The notes below the pieces were generated by a model. That model did not search any database. It was not told where the DNA came from and saw only the letters and a program-made list of their open reading frames with translations. Made by a program: the position numbers and the translations under genes. From Streptomyces sp. NBC_01267 (GTDB lineage: Bacteria > Actinomycetota > Actinomycetes > Streptomycetales > Streptomycetaceae), in contig NZ_CP108455.1 of NCBI RefSeq assembly GCF_036241575.1, positions 5,645,501-5,709,500 on the forward strand: a DNA stretch of 64,000 bases, given 5' to 3'. This document shows, piece by piece, positions 56,231-64,000 of this stretch (the stretch's first letter is position 1; every line of letters starts with the position of its first letter).

Positions 56231-58474
56231 TTGGCAGCCATCGCGCGATGGTGCATCAGGCACCGCCTCCTCACCGTCCTGCTCTGGCTCCTGGCCCTGG
56301 GCGGCACGGCGGCTGCCGCCGGAGTCGCCGGATCCGCGTACTCCAACGACTACGAGGCACCCGGTACGGAATCGGGCCGGGCCACCGCCCTGCTCGACCA
56401 GGGCTTCCAGGGCCAGGGCGGCGACAGCGACACCATCGTCTGGCACACCGACGAGGGCAGCGTCCGGGCCTCGGGCGTCGAGCAGCGGATGACGCAGACC
56501 CTGAACCGGATCGACGGCCTTCCCGGCATCGCGTCCGTCGGCGCACCGCAGACCAGCCAGGACGGGCACACCGCCTACGCCACGTTCACCTTCGACGCAC
56601 AGTCCGACGAGATCCCCAAGGCACAGGTCCAGACGGTCGTCGACACCGCGAAGGCGGCGGAGGCCCACGGGCTCCAGGTCGAACTCGGCGGCAGCGCGAT
56701 AGGACTCACCCAGACGACCAGCGCGCACACCAGCGAGATCATCGGGGTGGCCGTCGCCGCGCTCGTCCTCTTCCTCGCCTTCGGCGCCTTCGCCGCCAGC
56801 CTGCTGCCCATCGCCACCGCACTGGTCAGTGTCGGTACGGCGTACGCGGGGATCGAACTCCTCGGCCATGTCATGACCGTTGCCGACTTCGCGCCGATGC
56901 TCGGCATGCTGATCGGCCTCGGCGTCGGGATCGACTACGCGCTCTTCATCGTGACCAGACACCGCAAGGGGCTGCGCAGCGGTCTGCCGGTCGCCGAGTC
57001 GGTGACGCAGTCGGTGGCCACGACCGGACGTGCGGTCGTCTTCGCCGGTGCGACGGTCTGTATCGCCCTGCTCGGCATGCTGATCCTGCGGCTGAGCTTC
57101 CTCAACGGTGTCGCCATCGCCGCCTCGCTCACCGTCGTACTGACCGTGGCGGCCTCGGTGACCCTGCTGCCCGCGCTGCTCTCCTTCATCGGGATGCGGG
57201 CGCTGAGCCGCCGCGAACGCAGACGGCTCGCCGAGCGCGGCCCGCAGCCCGAGCTGCCCACCGGATTCGCCGCCCGCTGGTCCGCCTTCGTGGAGCGGCA
57301 CCCGAAGCTGCTCGGCACGTTCGCCGCCACCGTGATGCTGGTCCTGGCGCTGCCGACGTTCGGGCTCCATCTGGGCACGTCCGACCAGGGCAACAGCCCG
57401 GCGGGATCGACCACCCGGCAGGCGTACGACCTGCTCGCCAAGGGGTTCGGGCCCGGCGTCAACGGCCCGCTCACCCTGGTCGCCCAGCTCGACGGGGCGG
57501 GGGACCGGGTCGCTCTCGACAGACTGCCCGACCAACTGCGCGCGACCCCGGATGTCGCCTCCGTCAGCCCGGTCACGTACAACAGCAGCGGTGACACGGC
57601 CGTGCTGACCGTCGTCCCGGACTCCTCCCCGCAGTCGCAGAAGACCAGCGACCTCGTCGACCGGCTGCGCACGGACGTGATTCCGAAGGCCGAGGACAGC
57701 ACGTCACTCGCCGTCCACGTCGGTGGTGTCACCGCGAGCTACGACGACTTCGCCCAGGTCATCGTGGGCAAACTCCCGCTGTTCGTCGGTGTGGTGATCG
57801 CGCTCGGCTGCGCGCTCCTGCTGCTGGCCTTCCGCTCGGTCGGCATTCCGCTGAAGGCCGCCGTGATGAATGTGGCCGCCGTGGCCTCGGCCTTCGGGGT
57901 CGTGGTCGCGGTCTTCCAGTGGGGATGGGGGAGCGAACTGCTGGGACTCGGCAGCGCCGGGCCGATCGAACCCTTCCTGCCCGTGATCATGGTCTCGGTG
58001 CTCTTCGGGCTCTCCATGGACTACCAGGTGTTCCTGGTGAGCCGCATGTACGAGGAGTGGCTGGAGACCGGCGACAACCGGCGGGCCGTACGGGTCGGCC
58101 TGGCCGAGACCAGCCGCGTGATCAACTCGGCGGCCGTCATCATGATCTCCGTCTTCCTGGCCTTCGTCCTCAGCGGTGACCGCGTCATCGCGATGTTCGG
58201 CATCGCGCTCGCCGCCGCCGTGGCCCTTGACGCCTTCGTGCTCCGTACGCTCCTGGTCCCCGCCCTGATGCATCTGCTGGGCGGCGCCAACTGGTGGCTG
58301 CCCGGCTGGCTGGACCGGCGGCTGCCCCGCATCAGCATCGAGAATCCCGGGTGCCGTACGCGTGCGAAAATTCCCCAGCAGCCCACGACCGTGCCGGAGA
58401 CAGCAGAGCCGGAGACCATGGCGGCGGAGAAGACCCTGGTGGAGGAGAAGTATGTTCGCGATATCGCTCGGTGA
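56231..58474 (+). CDS. MMPL family RND-type transporter
   Basis: A 747-residue, 12-helix membrane transporter with two MMPL domains. The N-terminal helix 'HRLLTVLLWLLALGGTAAAAGVAG' is followed by a large extracytoplasmic loop. 'MLGMLIGLGVGIDYALFIVTRHR' carries the Asp-Tyr proton-relay motif, repeated as 'VLFGLSMDYQVFLVSRMYEEW' in the second half. The start TTG at 56231 has AGGGAG upstream and reads 'AAIARWCIRHRLL'. Such proteins export lipids or drugs; the substrate is unknown. Its stop overlaps the acetyltransferase start by 23 bases. Confidence 0.93.
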   Translation: MAAIARWCIRHRLLTVLLWLLALGGTAAAAGVAGSAYSNDYEAPGTESGRATALLDQGFQGQGGDSDTIVWHTDEGSVRASGVEQRMTQTLNRIDGLPGIASVGAPQTSQDGHTAYATFTFDAQSDEIPKAQVQTVVDTAKAAEAHGLQVELGGSAIGLTQTTSAHTSEIIGVAVAALVLFLAFGAFAASLLPIATALVSVGTAYAGIELLGHVMTVADFAPMLGMLIGLGVGIDYALFIVTRHRKGLRSGLPVAESVTQSVATTGRAVVFAGATVCIALLGMLILRLSFLNGVAIAASLTVVLTVAASVTLLPALLSFIGMRALSRRERRRLAERGPQPELPTGFAARWSAFVERHPKLLGTFAATVMLVLALPTFGLHLGTSDQGNSPAGSTTRQAYDLLAKGFGPGVNGPLTLVAQLDGAGDRVALDRLPDQLRATPDVASVSPVTYNSSGDTAVLTVVPDSSPQSQKTSDLVDRLRTDVIPKAEDSTSLAVHVGGVTASYDDFAQVIVGKLPLFVGVVIALGCALLLLAFRSVGIPLKAAVMNVAAVASAFGVVVAVFQWGWGSELLGLGSAGPIEPFLPVIMVSVLFGLSMDYQVFLVSRMYEEWLETGDNRRAVRVGLAETSRVINSAAVIMISVFLAFVLSGDRVIAMFGIALAAAVALDAFVLRTLLVPALMHLLGGANWWLPGWLDRRLPRISIENPGCRTRAKIPQQPTTVPETAEPETMAAEKTLVEEKYVRDIAR

Positions 58475-59006
58475 CGGCGGGGAGCTGCGGCCCCTGGAGC
58501 CCTGGCGGGCCGAGGAGTACCTGGCGCACATCGACCGTGGACGCGAGTTCATCAGCCAGTTCGTCGGACTGGCGACGGCCGCCACGGACCTGGTGTCGGC
58601 GCGGGCGTTCCTCCAGTCGTACGCGGAGAAGCAGGCCGCGGACACCGGCATGCTCTACGGCATCTGGCTGGACGGCACCCTCGTCGGTGGAGTGCTCTTC
58701 CGGGTCTTCGACAGCGCCTCGGGCACTTGTGAGGTGGGCTGCTGGCTGGAGCCGGCCGGAACGGGCCGCGGGCTGGTCACCCGCGCGGTGCGGGTGCTGA
58801 TCGACTGGGCGGTGGAGGAGCGCGGAATGCACCGGATCGAATGGGAGGCTGCCTCCACGAACACCGCCAGTGTCAAGGTCGCCGAGCGCCTGGGCATGAC
58901 CCGCGAGGGGGTACGGCGGGAGAGCTATCCGCACCGGGGCGTCCGGCTCGACATGGAGATGTGGTCGGTCCTCGCGGACGAGTGGCGGGCGCACAGGAAG
59001 CGTTAA
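58452..59006 (+). CDS. GNAT acetyltransferase (RimJ/RimL-like)
   Basis: A 184-residue protein with the RimJ/RimL layout: 'LRPLEPWRAEEYLAHIDRGREFI', 'GIWLDGTLVGGVLFRVFDSASGTCEVGCWLEPAGTGRGLVTRAVRVLIDWA' (acetyl-CoA-binding region, motif A QxxGxG/A-like AGTGRG) and 'RIEWEAASTNTASVKVAERLGMTREGVRRES'. ATG 58452 has GGAGGAG upstream and lies inside the MMPL gene's end, so translation is coupled. It probably acetylates a protein N-terminus or a small amine. Confidence 0.9.
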   Translation: MFAISLGDGGELRPLEPWRAEEYLAHIDRGREFISQFVGLATAATDLVSARAFLQSYAEKQAADTGMLYGIWLDGTLVGGVLFRVFDSASGTCEVGCWLEPAGTGRGLVTRAVRVLIDWAVEERGMHRIEWEAASTNTASVKVAERLGMTREGVRRESYPHRGVRLDMEMWSVLADEWRAHRKR

Positions 59007-59041
59007 GGGCGCTCTCAGAAAGGCCACCTAGCGTGCGCCGT

Positions 59042-59710
59042 ATGAACGCCACCACCAAGCCCGACACGATCGACGACTCCGCCGCCGCAGAAGCGCAGGC
59101 CGCAGAGGCCGAGGAAGCCACGGCGGAGGCGGTCACGGAGAACGCCGACGACTCGGCCCCTCAGGTCTCGGCCCCTCGCGATTCCGCCTCTCATAGCTCC
59201 GCCCCTCACGACTCCGCCTCCGAGGAGGAGGAGACCGGAGAGGGCGAAGCCGAGGACGGGGAACCGGATGCGGACCCCGCCGTCGCTCGGCGGAGCGGGG
59301 TCGGGGCCGGAGCCGGTGCCGTCGTCGCGGCGGCGCTCGCCTTCGTCGCCCTTTCCGGCAGCTGGATGGGCACGGTGCTCTCCGAGCGCAAGACCCTGAC
59401 CGGTCAGATCCACCTTCCGCAGGGCGCCTCGGCGGCGCAGCAGATCCACGAGGTCTACGCGGCCCCCTGGCACACCACCGCCCTGGTCAACGGCGGGTTC
59501 GCGCTGCTGGCGCTGATCGTCGGAGTGGTCGTGCTGGCCCTCCCGCTGTTCAGCACACCGGCCCGGACGCAAGCAGTCTGGGTGCGTGCGGTCGCCTGGG
59601 GCTCGGTCGCCGTGGCGGTCATCGGTCTGGTGATCGCCGCCGGAATGTACTTCGACCTGTTCGCCGCGCTGCCCAGCGCTCCTGCGGCGACGTCCACCCC
59701 GACCCAGTAG
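59042..59710 (+). CDS. hypothetical membrane protein with acidic N-terminus
   Basis: A 222-residue protein. About 85 N-terminal residues are Ala/Glu/Asp/Ser-rich and contain a degenerate repeat (SAPRDSASHSSAPHDSA). Three hydrophobic helices follow: 'VVAAALAFVALSGSWMG', 'NGGFALLALIVGVVVLALPLF' and 'WGSVAVAVIGLVIAAGMYF'. An extracytoplasmic loop 'GQIHLPQGASAAQQIHEVYAAPWHT' lies between the first two. No known family was recognised. The ATG at 59042 has only a weak ribosome site, and upstream in-frame sequence belongs to the preceding gene. Confidence 0.7.
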   Translation: MNATTKPDTIDDSAAAEAQAAEAEEATAEAVTENADDSAPQVSAPRDSASHSSAPHDSASEEEETGEGEAEDGEPDADPAVARRSGVGAGAGAVVAAALAFVALSGSWMGTVLSERKTLTGQIHLPQGASAAQQIHEVYAAPWHTTALVNGGFALLALIVGVVVLALPLFSTPARTQAVWVRAVAWGSVAVAVIGLVIAAGMYFDLFAALPSAPAATSTPTQ

Positions 59711-59895
59711 GGCCAGGAGCACCCGTAAGACATCCCGCGGGGGGCCTGGGCCGTACGTAAGCACACACGTACGCGGCCTAAGGCCCCTCCGCCATGAGGA
59801 TGCGGCACTCGCCCGATGTGGCGGACCCCCCTGGCAGACCAGGATCGAGGCACCGAAGGAAGCCGGAACCGGCCTCCGCCACAGGGGAGAACGCC

Positions 59896-60093
59896 ATGTT
59901 TCACCACCAGCTCCAGAAGTTCCGCACCGCCGACCTCATGCGTGAGGCCGAGGCCGAGCGCCTGGCCGACCAGGCCCGCGCTGCCCGCCGGACCGCGCGC
60001 AGGACCGTGCGTCGTGCCGCCCGCGGGTCCCGGAACCAGGACACGGGAGGGCAGGTGGATTCGTCGAGGTCACGTTTCGCCTCAGCAGCCTGA
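59896..60093 (+). CDS. 65-residue basic small protein
   Basis: ATG 59896 follows AGGGGAG at five bases. The product 'MFHHQLQKFRTADLMREAEAERLADQARAARRTARRTVRR' is highly helical and basic. Similar small proteins recur in Streptomyces, from memory, with the same 'FRxADLxREAExxRLA' start. Function unknown. Its last codons lie in the first copy of a 25-bp duplication (60084-60133). It may be an independent small gene between a membrane protein and the large regulator. Confidence 0.68.
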   Translation: MFHHQLQKFRTADLMREAEAERLADQARAARRTARRTVRRAARGSRNQDTGGQVDSSRSRFASAA

Positions 60094-60133
60094 TGACCGT
60101 GCGGCTTGAGCAGCCTGATGACCGTGCGGCTTG
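60084..60133. repeat. perfect 25-bp tandem duplication
   Basis: Positions 60084-60108 and 60109-60133 are identical (AGCAGCCTGATGACCGTGCGG plus four bases). The first copy contains the stop codon of the small gene, so the duplication lies at its 3' end. Confidence 0.85.
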
Positions 60134-60264
60134 ATGAGCGACGCGACGGGGGGCATAGTCGTCCCGCCCGTAGTCGTACGGAGGGCATGGCGGTCACGGC
60201 GGGCGTGGTCGTCGCGGCGGGCGGCGGCCGGAGAACGGGGGCCGTCCGGTCGGGCCGCTGTGCG

Positions 60265-63200
60265 ATGCTCGGCGATGTGGAATTCAAGTCAGTCAGCCCC
60301 GTATTCGTGGGTCGCGCCGACGAGTTGGCCGCCCTCGACGGCGCGCTTGCCCACGCGGCCGGCGGAGAGCCGCAAGCGCTGCTCATCGGCGGCGAGGCCG
60401 GGGTCGGCAAGACCCGGCTCGTCGAGGAGTTCCTGGACGGCGCCTGCCGCGCGAAGGCCGTCGTCGCGGTCGGCGGCTGTGTCGAGATCGGCGCCGACGG
60501 CCTGCCGTACGCCCCCTTCTCCACCGCGCTGCGGGCGCTGCGCCGCCACCTCCCCCAGGAGATGGACGACGCGATCGAGGGCCAGGAGGGCGAACTGGCC
60601 AGGCTGCTGCCCGAATTGGGCGACACCAGCGGCCAGACGCACCACGAGGACGCCACGGCCCGGCTCTTCGAGCTGACGGCCCGGCTGCTCGAACGCATCG
60701 CTGCGGACCGCACCGTCGTGCTGGTGCTGGAGGACCTGCACTGGGCGGACGCCTCGACGCGCCATCTGCTCGCCTATCTCTTCCGCACCCTGAGCAGGGG
60801 CAGGATCGTTGTCGTCGCCACCTACCGCGCCGACGACATCCACCGCCGCCACCCCCTGAGACCGCTGCTGGCGGAGCTGGACCGGTTGCGTACGGTCCGG
60901 CGGATCGAGCTGTCCCGCTTCACCCGCGTCGAAGTGGTCCGTCAGCTGACCGGCATCCTCGCAGCCGAACCCGAACCGTCCCTGGCGCAGGAGATCTTCG
61001 AGCGCTCCGACGGCAACGCCTTCTTCGTGGAGGAACTTGCCGTGTGCAGCGGCAGCGGCTCGGTCTCCGGCATCAGCGAGTCGCTGCGCGATCTGCTGCT
61101 GGTCAGGGTGGAGGAACTGCCCGAGCAGGCCCAGCGGGTCGCCCGCTTCGTGGCCGAGGGTGGCTCGACCGTCGAATACCCGCTGCTCGCGGCGGTGACC
61201 CGGCTGCCCGAGGACGACCTGATCGAGGCGCTTCGGGCCGCCGTCGGCGCCAACATCCTGATCGCGGTGCCGGACGGCGACGGCTACCGCTTCCGCCACT
61301 CGCTGGTGCGCGAGGCCGTCAGCGACGATCTGCTGCCCGGCGAACGCTCCCGTATCAACCGCCGCTGCGCCGAGGCACTGGAGGCCGACCCCACGCTCGT
61401 ACGGGCCGACGCGCGCACCACGCGTCTTGCGGGCTACTGGTACTACGCCCACGACGCGGCGAAGGCCCTGCCCGCCGTACTCCTGGCCTCCGCCGAGGCG
61501 CGGCGCCGACACGCCTACGCCGAGCAACTGCGGCTGCTGGAACGGGCGATGGGGCTCTGGGACAGCGCGCCCGCCCAAGTACGAGATGGGCTGCGGCCGA
61601 TCGAAACCGCCGACGCCTACCCGGCCTACGGCTACGGAACCGGCGCCTCCGCGCTGCGCTATCTCGACCTGCTCGCCGAGGCGGCGGTCGCCGCACGTTT
61701 CTGCGGCGAGCGCGAACGCGCCCTGAAGATCATCAGGAAGGCCCTGCGGCTCATGGGGGAGGGCGAGAACGGCCCTGCCGCGCTCATCGGGAACGGCGAG
61801 AACGGCCCTGCCACGCTGGTCGGGCAGGGAGACCCCCTCCGCGCTGCCTGGTTCTGGACCGAGTGCTCGAAGCTGGTGCAGGGCCTGGCACGCGGTAACG
61901 GCTGGGAGGAGATCGCCACCGCCCAGGAACTGGTGCGCGGACTGCCCCCGTCCGCGGTCCACGCCCAAGTGCTCGCCACCGCCGCAGGCTGGGCCATGCT
62001 CCACGAGCCGGGCCCGGACAGTCTGGCCGCCGCGGAGCGGGCGGTGGACTACGCCCGGCTCGTCGGCGCGGAGGAAATCGAACTGAACGCCCGGCTCACG
62101 CTCGGCGGTCTGCTGGTCGACTCAGGCGACATCGAGACCGGCCTCACCACGATGTACGCCGCGGTGAACCGCTCCGCCGAACTCGGCCTGATAGGCGAAC
62201 TCTGCCGCGCCCATACCAATCTGACATCGAACCTGGAATCCATCGGCTGCTCCGGCAAGGCGGTGGCCGTGGCCGAGGCCGGGGTGGAACTGGCAGCCAG
62301 GTACGGCCTGCACGACCAGGAGGCCTGGATCCGCAGCAATATGACCGACTCGCTCCTCTCGCTGGGGCGTTGGGACGAGGCATCGGCCTGCGCCCACCGC
62401 ACCCTGCTGGCCGCGCGGAGCGCCAACCCTCGTGGCAACGCCTGTATCCAATTGGCGGAACTCGCCCTGCGACGCGGCGAACGGGGCACGCCTGCCGGAT
62501 ATCTGGAGTCCGCGAACGGGCACTTCGGCACACACGACCCGATGCCTCAGCACTCGATACCGCTGGCCCGGCTCACCGTCGCGATCGCAGCGGCACAGGG
62601 CCACATCGACGAGGTCCGGGGCGCGCTCGCGGAGGCGACGGAAGCCGGATTCCCGCCCGGGACCCAGTGCTACGGCTGGCCGCTGATGCTCGCCGCAGCC
62701 ACCGCCGAGGCCAACACCCGGGGCCTACCGACGGCGGAGCCGGGGCGCCCGGACGCCCTGGCCCTGATCCGCTCGGCGGCGAAACGGCTGGCCACCCCGG
62801 TACCTCTCTGGGATGCCTACGCCCTGCACGTCACCGCCGAACTGGCGCGGGCCGAGGGCCGGGACCGGCCGGACCAGTGGGCCGAGGCAGCCTCTGCCCT
62901 GGAGCCGCTGGAGCATCCGTACGAGCTGGCGCAGGTCCGCTACCAGTGGGCCGGAGCCCTGCTCGCGCACGGTTCCGACCGGGAGCTGGCGACCGCCCTG
63001 CTCCGCCGGAGCTATGCCACGGCCGACCGGTTGGGCGCCCGGCCACTGGGGGAGGAGATCGAACTCCTGGCTCAGCGGGCCCGGGTCTCTCTCCGCGCGG
63101 ACGCGGACGAGAAGGCCCCGGCACCGACGGACCCGCGCCCGGCTGTCGACGGCTTCGGCCTCACCAACCGTGAGCAGGACGTACTGCGCCTGGTCGCTGC

Positions 63201-63456
63201 GGGCCGTTCCAACCGCCAGATCGCCGAAGCCCTGTTCATCGCGCCGAAAACGGCGAGCGTGCACGTCTCCAACATCCTGGCGAAGCTGGGAGTCGCGGGC
63301 CGCGGCGAGGCAGCGGCACTGGCCCACCGGCTGCGTCTGTTCACAGACCTTGGCACGGACACTGCCACAGCCATCGCCACGGCGACCGGCACGGGCGCCG
63401 TGGCCGGCAGCGCCGTGGGCGGTGCCGCTGCTGGTGCGCCCGGTTCCGGCGGTTGA
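60265..63456 (+). CDS. LuxR-type transcriptional regulator with AAA ATPase domain
   Basis: A large (about 1063-residue) regulator. The N-terminal ATPase has Walker A GGEAGVGKT (42-50) and Walker B 'VVLVLEDLHWADAST'. A long helical, TPR-like middle follows, and a C-terminal LuxR helix-turn-helix 'LTNREQDVLRLVAAGRSNRQIAEALFIAPKTASVHVSNILAKLG'. This domain order is that of LAL/MalT-like activators, which often control specialised metabolism or development. The start is uncertain: ATG 60265 or GTG 60277 ('EFKSVSPVFVGRADEL'), and neither has a strong ribosome site. An 11-codon internal repeat (61762 and 61795) lies in the middle region. The last 40 residues are Ala/Thr/Gly-rich. Confidence 0.9.
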   Translation: MLGDVEFKSVSPVFVGRADELAALDGALAHAAGGEPQALLIGGEAGVGKTRLVEEFLDGACRAKAVVAVGGCVEIGADGLPYAPFSTALRALRRHLPQEMDDAIEGQEGELARLLPELGDTSGQTHHEDATARLFELTARLLERIAADRTVVLVLEDLHWADASTRHLLAYLFRTLSRGRIVVVATYRADDIHRRHPLRPLLAELDRLRTVRRIELSRFTRVEVVRQLTGILAAEPEPSLAQEIFERSDGNAFFVEELAVCSGSGSVSGISESLRDLLLVRVEELPEQAQRVARFVAEGGSTVEYPLLAAVTRLPEDDLIEALRAAVGANILIAVPDGDGYRFRHSLVREAVSDDLLPGERSRINRRCAEALEADPTLVRADARTTRLAGYWYYAHDAAKALPAVLLASAEARRRHAYAEQLRLLERAMGLWDSAPAQVRDGLRPIETADAYPAYGYGTGASALRYLDLLAEAAVAARFCGERERALKIIRKALRLMGEGENGPAALIGNGENGPATLVGQGDPLRAAWFWTECSKLVQGLARGNGWEEIATAQELVRGLPPSAVHAQVLATAAGWAMLHEPGPDSLAAAERAVDYARLVGAEEIELNARLTLGGLLVDSGDIETGLTTMYAAVNRSAELGLIGELCRAHTNLTSNLESIGCSGKAVAVAEAGVELAARYGLHDQEAWIRSNMTDSLLSLGRWDEASACAHRTLLAARSANPRGNACIQLAELALRRGERGTPAGYLESANGHFGTHDPMPQHSIPLARLTVAIAAAQGHIDEVRGALAEATEAGFPPGTQCYGWPLMLAAATAEANTRGLPTAEPGRPDALALIRSAAKRLATPVPLWDAYALHVTAELARAEGRDRPDQWAEAASALEPLEHPYELAQVRYQWAGALLAHGSDRELATALLRRSYATADRLGARPLGEEIELLAQRARVSLRADADEKAPAPTDPRPAVDGFGLTNREQDVLRLVAAGRSNRQIAEALFIAPKTASVHVSNILAKLGVAGRGEAAALAHRLRLFTDLGTDTATAIATATGTGAVAGSAVGGAAAGAPGSGG

Positions 63457-63460
63457 GTGG

Positions 63461-63637
63461 TCACTGAGCTGGAGGCTGTTCCTCTCGCCGGATGATCACC
63501 GTGCCCGAATCCAGATCTATCGGTCCGTGCCCTGGGTCGCCGTCGTTGAGATCGACCCGGGACAGCTCCAGCCGCTTGTTCTCGTCCTCGGTGTGCTTAC
63601 GTCCGGGCGAGAACAGCTGCTCGATCATGTTGAACAT
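63461..63637 (-). CDS. 58-residue DUF6191-like protein
   Basis: A short reading frame on the minus strand with ATG at 63637 preceded by GGGGGT. The product is 'MFNMIEQLFSPGRKHTEDEN', then 'KRLELSRVDLNDGDPGHGPI' and 'DLDSGTVIIRREEQPPAQ'. This matches what I recall of the DUF6191 family, small hydrophilic proteins of actinobacteria with an 'LFSPGRKHTxE' head and 'GPIDLxSGxVxIR' tail. It is convergent with the LuxR-type gene, four bases apart. Function unknown. Confidence 0.78.
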   Translation of the reverse strand: MFNMIEQLFSPGRKHTEDENKRLELSRVDLNDGDPGHGPIDLDSGTVIIRREEQPPAQ

Positions 63638-63819
63638 TCAGACCCCCACTGTGAGCCCCGGCTCCCAGCGTAACCCCGCCCAGGGGCTGCCCAGCAGGCC
63701 CTTGCCGGGGCCCAGGACGCCCGCACGGCGCCTCGTGACGCACCGCACCGGATGTCCCGAGCTGAACCCACAAGATCGACTGGACAGCCCGCGAGCCCGG
63801 GTGATCCAAACGAGAGGTC

Positions 63820-64000
63820 CTAGCTCACCTCCAGCTGGAGAATCCGGTCGTCGCTCGGGCCGGGCTTCCCACGTGAGTCCGTATTGCTCGTGACGAGCCA
63901 CAGCCGGTTTCCCCCGGCCGACACCACCGTGCGCAGCCGTCCGTACTTGCCCTGGAGGAAGGACTGCGGTGTCGCTGAAGGTCTGTCCCCGTTCAGCGGG
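63820..64000 (-). CDS. PQQ-dependent sugar dehydrogenase, C-terminal end, cut by right edge
   Basis: Only the last 59 or so residues are in the window: 'GDRPSATPQSFLQGKYGRLR', 'TVVSAGGNRLWLVTSNTDSR', 'GKPGPSDDRILQLEVS' then TAG. 'GRLRTVV', 'LWLVTSNTDxxGxPxxxDDRIL' are typical of the C-terminus of soluble aldose/glucose-sorbosone dehydrogenases (YliI-like). Secretion and the PQQ site cannot be seen here. The 180 bases before the DUF6191-like gene show no further gene. Confidence 0.82.
   Translation of the reverse strand, partial: PLNGDRPSATPQSFLQGKYGRLRTVVSAGGNRLWLVTSNTDSRGKPGPSDDRILQLEVS

Noticed and set aside
63597..63901. Frames of 70-133 codons on both strands between the LuxR-type gene and the right edge
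   Set aside because: They conflict with the 58-residue DUF6191-like gene and the sugar dehydrogenase end, which have recognisable sequence.

Overview
The window is a stretch of a Streptomyces chromosome. The evidence is the very high GC content with G/C-ending codons, frequent GTG/TTG starts, rare TTA codons, a tandem glycine riboswitch in front of gcvT, and a gene order (sdaA-glyA-gcvH-gcvT / oligopeptide ABC operon / mnmA / ligA / GGDEF-EAL / gatC-gatA-gatB) that, from memory, matches the core region around SCO5469-SCO5501 of S. coelicolor. Both ends cut genes: an FG-GAP repeat protein on the left and a PQQ-dependent sugar dehydrogenase on the right, both on the minus strand.

Layout. (1) 1-8.8 kb: a secreted S8 protease translationally coupled to an FG-GAP repeat protein, an alkyl sulfatase with its terminator, and a set of small membrane proteins (LapA-like, a shortened GAP-family protein, DUF202). 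(2) 8.98-19.26 kb: an accessory locus. A seven-gene minus-strand operon (CaiB/BaiF CoA-transferase, CitE-like CoA-ester lyase, cyclase-family hydrolase, MmgE/PrpD protein, short PaaK-like adenylating enzyme, type-B carboxylesterase, DHA2 MFS exporter) faces a divergent cytochrome P450. The 529-base gap between the two arms holds two mirror-image promoter/operator modules. This is the most novel part of the window. (3) 19.3-26.5 kb: serine/glycine metabolism (sdaA, glyA, gcvH, gcvT under a glycine riboswitch), then a P-loop ATPase and two SseB-like proteins. (4) 26.8-33 kb: a five-gene peptide/nickel-type ABC importer. (5) 33-47 kb: M1 peptidase, TRIC-type channel, thioesterase and its convergent TetR regulator, cysteine desulfurase plus mnmA (tRNA thiolation), a Tat-exported amidase, DUF427, LOG-like, SDR, a PQQ-like repeat membrane protein and a MetE-like protein. 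(6) 45.7-56 kb: ligA, an RmdB-like c-di-GMP enzyme, gatCAB, an ArsB/SLC13-type permease that appears to start at CTG, and an S4 RNA-binding protein. (7) 56.2-64 kb: MMPL transporter, GNAT acetyltransferase, small proteins, a large LuxR-type ATPase regulator and a 58-residue DUF6191-type gene.

How parts work together. SdaA, GlyA and the glycine-cleavage proteins interconvert glycine, serine and pyruvate, and the riboswitch senses glycine. The desulfurase supplies sulfur that MnmA puts on tRNA U34. GatCAB makes Gln-tRNA(Gln)/Asn-tRNA(Asn). The accessory locus looks like one regulon that activates, transforms and cleaves a carboxylic acid through CoA or adenylate chemistry, oxidises it with the P450 and exports a product; its substrate cannot be read from sequence. 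No tRNA, rRNA, CRISPR array, insertion sequence or attachment site was recognised.
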